Below are positions 60,717-64,000 of a stretch of 64,000 nt of DNA, in pieces. Every line of letters starts with the position of its first letter. Position 1 is the stretch's first letter. Made by a program: the position numbers and the translations under genes. The notes beneath the pieces were generated by a model that worked only from the letters and a program-made list of their open reading frames with translations, made no database searches and was not told the DNA's origin. The stretch comes from Novosphingobium chloroacetimidivorans (GTDB lineage Bacteria; Pseudomonadota; Alphaproteobacteria; Sphingomonadales; Sphingomonadaceae), in contig NZ_JACHLR010000008.1 in the NCBI RefSeq assembly GCF_014204535.1, forward strand, positions 1 to 64,000, in the 5' to 3' direction.

Positions 60717-61498
60717 CGTGCGAGCGCTCCAATGACGCGGCGCACGATCGTGTCGCGAGACGCGAGTTCCTGCACCACGGCCTGCGCGAATAGCGGCAGC
60801 AGCATGACCAGCAGCAGCGTCGCCGCCCAATTCTTGATCGAGAGCGAGAGCGAGAACACGTTCAGCTGCTGGGCGAAGCGGTTGAGCAGTCCCAGCCCCG
60901 CGTCGATGACATAGAGGAACACCAGCACCGGCGCCGAGAACAGCGCGATCAGCGCCATCAGGCGACCGAACTCGTTCTCGAAAACGGCAAGGCCGCGAGC
61001 GTCGAGGCTGGGCCAGTCGGCGGTCATCGGCCAGATCGCGAAGCTTTCCATCACCGTTCCGACAAGCAGGATGATGCCGCCCGCCGCGGCGAAGATGACA
61101 TTGGCGAGACGGCCGAGCAGCGCGCCGTTGAGCGAGGTCATGTTGCCGCCCAGCGGCTCGAGAACCTGGCCGATTGTTGCACCGATCTTGGCGTCGATCA
61201 CTTCGCCCGCCGCCTCCATGGCCCACAGGATGGTGCCGAAGAAGAAGCCGATCACCAGCCCCGTGGCCGCTTCCTTGAGCAGCAGCCTCGCCCAGCCGAA
61301 TGCGCCCAGTGCGGCGGGGTCGATCGGCGGGTGCGAGTAATAGACCAGCCCGCCCAGCACCAGGATCACGCTGTTGCGCACCATCGCCGGGATCGTCTGT
61401 TGCGCAAAGATCGGCACCAGCACGAAGGCCGCGCCGAACCGCGCCGAGCACAGCGCGATCAGCAGCGCGCCGTCCATCCAGGATCCGGTCTGCTCCAC
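60713..61498 (-). CDS. sctT: SctT (FliR/EscT-type) type III export-apparatus protein
   Basis: 261 residues with about six membrane helices: ALLIALCSARFGAAFVLVPI, NSVILVLGGLVYYSHPPIDP, EAATGLVIGFFFGTILWAME, ALIALFSAPVLVFLYVIDAG and a C-terminal AATLLLVMLLPLFAQAVVQ. This matches SctT/FliR, which forms the export gate with SctR and SctS. The start is a GTG at 61498, just 2 bases beyond the sctS stop region. It overlaps the LuxR-type gene. Confidence 0.9.
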   Translation of the reverse strand: MEQTGSWMDGALLIALCSARFGAAFVLVPIFAQQTIPAMVRNSVILVLGGLVYYSHPPIDPAALGAFGWARLLLKEAATGLVIGFFFGTILWAMEAAGEVIDAKIGATIGQVLEPLGGNMTSLNGALLGRLANVIFAAAGGIILLVGTVMESFAIWPMTADWPSLDARGLAVFENEFGRLMALIALFSAPVLVFLYVIDAGLGLLNRFAQQLNVFSLSLSIKNWAATLLLVMLLPLFAQAVVQELASRDTIVRRVIGALAR

Positions 61499-61499
61499 C

Positions 61500-61769
61500 T
61501 CAGCGATGCACCATCGCCGGGAAGCCGGTGAAGATCCGGTCCGTGTACTGGTAGAGACTGCCGCCTACCAGCGAGGCGGTGACGAACAGCGTCGCCACGA
61601 TCGCAAAAAATTTGAGCGTGAACTGCAGCGTCTGCTCCTGCAACTGCGTCGCCGCCTGCACCACCGCCACCAGCAGGCCGACGGCGGATGCGGCGATGAT
61701 CGGTGGCGCGGAGAGCAGCAGCACCAGCCACAAGGCCTCGGTGGTGATGCCGACGATGTCCTGGTTCAT
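61500..61769 (-). CDS. sctS: SctS (FliQ/EscS-type) type III export-apparatus protein
   Basis: 89 residues with two membrane helices: TTEALWLVLLLSAPPIIAAS, then AVGLLVAVVQAATQLQEQTL and FVTASLVGGSLYQYTDRIF. VQAATQLQEQTL..K is the signature of SctS/FliQ. AGGACC precedes the ATG at 61769. It lies between sctR and sctT, in the canonical order, but a REP-like repeat at 61814-61906 separates it from sctR. Confidence 0.93.
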   Translation of the reverse strand: MNQDIVGITTEALWLVLLLSAPPIIAASAVGLLVAVVQAATQLQEQTLQFTLKFFAIVATLFVTASLVGGSLYQYTDRIFTGFPAMVHR

Positions 61770-61813
61770 GGGGCGGTCCTCATGTTGCTCGGCTTCATTC
61801 TGGTTCCCGCTTC

Positions 61814-61906
61814 GTCATCCCCGCGGAGGCCGGGATCCATCTCCTGACCTCGCGTCAAAGGGACCACCTGGAGATGGATTCCCGCGTTCGCGGGAATGAC
61901 GAAAAA
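61814..61906. repeat. REP-like palindromic repeat, copy B
   Basis: It begins GTCATCCCCGCGGAGGCCGGG and ends TTCGCGGGAATGACGAAAAA, with GGAGATGGATT before the second arm, as in 53661-53752. It sits in the gap between sctR and sctS, so it lies inside the expected operon and could form an RNA hairpin that alters the ratio of the two products. Confidence 0.75.
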
Positions 61907-61937
61907 GGGATGTGCGAGACGCCACGTGTGCTGCGGA

Positions 61938-62588
61938 TCACGTATAACTCAGCACCAACCCGTGACTGAGCTTCACCCAACCATCCACCAGCACGAACAA
62001 CAGCAGCTTGAACGGCAGCGATATCGTCACGGGACTGAGCATCATCATGCCCATCGCCAGCAGGATGTTCGATATGACCAGGTCGATTACCAGGAACGGC
62101 AGGAAGATCAGGAACCCGATCTGAAAGGCGACGGTCAGCTCGCGGACCACGAAGGCCGGGATCACCACCACGAAGTCGTTGGCCGAAGCTGCCGGCGTGC
62201 CCGATTTCGCCGCCACCTTGGCCTGCACGCGTTGCAGGAACTGGCGCTCGTCCGGGTCGCTGTGGTCGACCAGGAACTTGCGCAAGGGTTCCTTGGCGCG
62301 GTCGGCGGAGGTGAAAAGCTCCGCGGTCTGCGCCGGAATGCCTTGCGCGCCTGAAGCCGCCTGCATCTGCTGCACGGTGGGGTACATGACATAAAGCGAC
62401 AGGATCAGCGCCAGCCCGTTGAGGACGATGTTGGGCGGGACCTGCTGCAGGCCCAGGGCATTGCGCACCAGGCTGAGCACGACGACGATCTTGGTGAAGG
62501 AGGTCACCATCACCGCGAAGAACGGCGCCAGCGCCAGCAGGATGACGACGACGAGGGCGGAACCGGGGGAGAAGCTGGCAAGATCCAT
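61938..62588 (-). CDS. sctR: SctR (FliP/EscR-type) type III export-apparatus protein
   Basis: 216 residues, the length of non-flagellar SctR; flagellar FliP has an extra signal peptide, which is absent here. VMVTSFTKIVVVLSLVRNAL, then LGLQQVPPNIVLNGLALILS and IPAFVVRELTVAFQIGFLIF, and DLVISNILLAMGMMMLSPVT are hallmarks. It forms the core of the export gate. The ATG at 62588 is 4 bp after the SpoA gene. Confidence 0.94.
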   Translation of the reverse strand: MDLASFSPGSALVVVILLALAPFFAVMVTSFTKIVVVLSLVRNALGLQQVPPNIVLNGLALILSLYVMYPTVQQMQAASGAQGIPAQTAELFTSADRAKEPLRKFLVDHSDPDERQFLQRVQAKVAAKSGTPAASANDFVVVIPAFVVRELTVAFQIGFLIFLPFLVIDLVISNILLAMGMMMLSPVTISLPFKLLLFVLVDGWVKLSHGLVLSYT

Positions 62589-62592
62589 CGCG

Positions 62593-62919
62593 TCAGCCCT
62601 CCTCGGGTCCGATGAGCACGCCGTAGCCCGGCCCCACGTTCACCAGCGTGCCGCGCGCGATCGTGCGCCCTCCGGCGACGACGCGAACCGGGATCGGTCC
62701 CTCGCTGGCGTCGAGCGGCAGGACGGCGCCTTCACGCAGCGCTTGCAAGCGATTGAGCGGCACGTGCATGGTTTCGAGCTCCAGCGTCAGCGCGACGCTG
62801 AAGCCGCTGTCCTGGCCAGGGCGGACTGAGGTTTGGGCCTCGCCGGGACTGGTTTCGGGCGAGGTGTCGGGCGCGTGCTCCGCTGCCTCGCGGGGATCGC
62901 TGATGAACGCATCGGTCAT
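62593..62919 (-). CDS. SpoA-domain protein, C-terminal half of a split SctQ (HrcQb/FliN-like)
   Basis: 108 residues. The first 40 are acidic and flexible. Then a SpoA (SURF) domain: SVALTLELETMHVPLNRLQA, LPLDASEGPIPVRVVAGGRT and ARGTLVNVGPGYGVLI. This corresponds to the FliN/HrcQb part of the cytoplasmic sorting-platform ring. It lies directly after the larger SctQ gene, so the ring protein is split into two genes as in Pseudomonas syringae hrcQa/hrcQb. Confidence 0.82.
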   Translation of the reverse strand: MTDAFISDPREAAEHAPDTSPETSPGEAQTSVRPGQDSGFSVALTLELETMHVPLNRLQALREGAVLPLDASEGPIPVRVVAGGRTIARGTLVNVGPGYGVLIGPEEG

Positions 62920-62922
62920 GGC

Positions 62923-63573
62923 TTACTCCTGGATGGAGAGTGGGGTGAAGCGGCGCGCGGCCGGTTCGAACAGGCCGGCGATCGCTGGCCGATCGAGAAA
63001 GCGGATGGCGCCCGTGAGCGGCGCTTCGCCAAGCAGCAGGACGTCCCCCTCCGCCAGCTGCGCCGCTTCCATTGGCGCGAGGCGCGGCCCCGAAAGCGTG
63101 AGCTGCGCGGAGATGGGCACGTCCTCGATCAGCTGCGGCGCGAGCGGCGCCGGTGTCACGATCAGGCGCATGTCGCGCGGAATGGCGAGATGGATGCGAT
63201 CGCTTGCGTCGCCTGTCTCCACGCATAGCCAGAGCGAGCCTGCCCCGGGTGAACCGTCGCCGATAGTCTCGGGCTCGAGTTCAACGTCCAGCGCCCATTC
63301 GATGGCGCGCAGCAGGGGCTCGGCCGCTTCCAGGCACTCGGCTGCGCGCACGCCATCGTCGGCGCGCAGATGGAGCGGCTGGCCCCCCAGGCGCTCGATC
63401 GCGAAGGCCAGTGCGTCGCGGCAGGTAAACCAGCTCACCCGAGGGGGCAGGGTGCGTATGGTGGCGCAAAGCAGGGCGCCGCCCGCTTCGATCCCGTTCA
63501 GCGCGGCGAGGAGGTCGCTGCGAAGCTGCGCCTCGGCAGGCTCCAAGTAGGGCAGCCCGGTGAGCGCGCTCAT
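62923..63573 (-). CDS. sctQ: SctQ (HrcQa-like) cytoplasmic ring protein
   Basis: About 216 residues from the ATG at 63573, which overlaps the FliO-like stop (ATGA). A mixed N-terminal part (LPYLEPAEAQLRSDLLAALN, FAIERLGGQPLHLRADDGVR) leads to a SpoA domain near 155-216 (VPISAQLTLSGPRLAPMEAA, DVLLLGEAPLTGAIRFLDRP). This is the larger half of the sorting-platform protein. Sequence conservation in this family is low, so the call leans on position between the FliO-like gene and the SpoA and sctR genes. Confidence 0.75.
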   Translation of the reverse strand: MSALTGLPYLEPAEAQLRSDLLAALNGIEAGGALLCATIRTLPPRVSWFTCRDALAFAIERLGGQPLHLRADDGVRAAECLEAAEPLLRAIEWALDVELEPETIGDGSPGAGSLWLCVETGDASDRIHLAIPRDMRLIVTPAPLAPQLIEDVPISAQLTLSGPRLAPMEAAQLAEGDVLLLGEAPLTGAIRFLDRPAIAGLFEPAARRFTPLSIQE

Positions 63574-63902
63574 GCCGGATCTCCCGGATAGGGCCGCAGC
63601 GGCGGGCGCATGTCGCGCGCAACGGGTGCATCGTCGGGCCATCGCGCAAGCAGGGTGATCGAGCCGCTGGTGACGCCCACCAGCATGACCTCGCCTTGCG
63701 CTTCGATCAGCGCGACACGCTCGTTCTGGCCGAGCGGCATGGCGCGCAAGAAGCGGATCGGCTCGCCGCCTTCCTCGCCGCGCGACTGGAACTTGTCCTG
63801 CCAGGTGCGCAGCAGCTTGATCGCACCCCAGGCCAGCGCCAGCACCAGGACCAGCGCGAAGACGACCGCCAGCAAGCTGGAGAATACCGCGCCGAAGCTC
63901 AT
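63570..63902 (-). CDS. FliO-like small membrane protein
   Basis: 110 residues. One membrane helix near 8-30 (SLLAVVFALVLVLALAWGAI) and a cytoplasmic part with LGQNERVALIEAQGEVMLVG, then VTSGSITLLARWP. This is the FliO pattern (R..LGxxER..L.E..G...LLGVT...I). FliO normally assists FliP in flagellar export. Most injectisomes lack a FliO, so its presence next to a non-flagellar-type sctR is notable. A strand-specific alternative name is not available. Confidence 0.7.
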   Translation of the reverse strand: MSFGAVFSSLLAVVFALVLVLALAWGAIKLLRTWQDKFQSRGEEGGEPIRFLRAMPLGQNERVALIEAQGEVMLVGVTSGSITLLARWPDDAPVARDMRPPLRPYPGDPA

Positions 63903-63932
63903 GTCCCGTTCTCCGTCATGCCCTGTTCTCCA

Positions 63933-64000
63933 TCATTCCGCGTCCTCCCGTTCGCGCGGCGCCTTGCCGTCGCGTGCTTGCTTCGCCCACAGGATGATTT
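63933..64000 (-). CDS. C-terminus of an upstream gene of the secretion operon (partial)
   Basis: The minus-strand frame reads IILWAKQARDGKAPREREDA and stops at 63933-63935, 31 bp before the FliO-like start. The rest lies beyond the window. It is charged and in the same operon direction, so it may belong to another type III component such as SctP or SctL, but 21 residues are too few to decide. Confidence 0.5.
   Translation of the reverse strand, partial: IILWAKQARDGKAPREREDAE

Noticed and set aside
60357..63902. Interpretation of the sct genes as part of a flagellum
   Set aside because: SctR lacks the FliP signal peptide and has injectisome length, SctQ is split, no flagellar structural gene is seen, and a NopE1-type effector with toxin genes follows. 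The FliO-like gene keeps the question partly open.

Overview
The window is about 64 kb of GC-rich (roughly 64 %) alphaproteobacterial DNA. The gene repertoire fits a sphingomonad of the Novosphingobium/Sphingobium/Sphingomonas type: PQQ biosynthesis, sigma/anti-sigma-controlled TonB receptors, an alginate-type porin, many LysR regulators, and LuxC/LuxE-like and TauD-like catabolic genes. The assignment rests on gene content and codon bias only; there is no rRNA or marker gene. I saw no tRNA, rRNA or CRISPR array.

Layout. (1) 1-1.1 kb: the right end of an IS66-type element and a decayed ISL3 transposase. (2) 1.4-10.3 kb, minus strand: a compact pqqA-B-C-D-E-pip operon, then a lactonase-like propeller protein, an extradiol-dioxygenase-like protein and a PQQ-dependent dehydrogenase that could use the cofactor. 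(3) 10.4-18 kb: three LysR regulators that look like paralogues, an isochorismatase-like hydrolase, a porin and a CPA2 cation/proton antiporter. (4) 18-27 kb: mixed accessory DNA. An azoreductase/GNAT/pirin operon, a CPBP protease, an SDR and an aspartyl-protease-like protein lie among fragments of LLM oxidoreductase, OsmC, hydrolase, methyltransferase, HxlR and IS5 genes. (5) 27-32 kb: an unusual operon with an AcoX/NAD-kinase-like protein, split glycine-decarboxylase homologues (GcvPA, GcvPB) and a DUF1330 protein, with no gcvT or gcvH. (6) 33-40.6 kb: sigma factor, FecR, TonB receptor with an STN domain, and autotransporter. (7) 40.8-48.6 kb: a LuxE-like synthetase and LuxC-like acyl reductase without luciferase genes, grouped with a TauD-type dioxygenase, an SDR, VOC and PNPOx-fold proteins, and TetR and LysR regulators.

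(8) 48.8-64 kb is the most unusual part: one end of a type III secretion island, all on the minus strand. The export-apparatus genes sctR, sctS and sctT, a split sctQ, a FliO-like gene and a small LuxR-type regulator occupy 60.4-63.9 kb. Three downstream operons carry putative secreted or effector genes: a DUF1521 protein with the GDPHVD self-cleavage motif of NopE1, a nuclease toxin with a YezG-like immunity gene, two paralogous secreted proteins, and a LysM peptidoglycan hydrolase. Each operon is preceded by the same roughly 28-bp near-perfect palindrome (53565-53593, 57413-57440, 60313-60340). The palindromes look like operators that tie these operons into one regulon, and the adjacent LuxR-type protein is the obvious candidate to bind them. 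A DUF559 gene bracketed by inverted palindromic repeats has inserted between two of the operons, and REP-like palindromes lie between sctR and sctS and beside the immunity gene.
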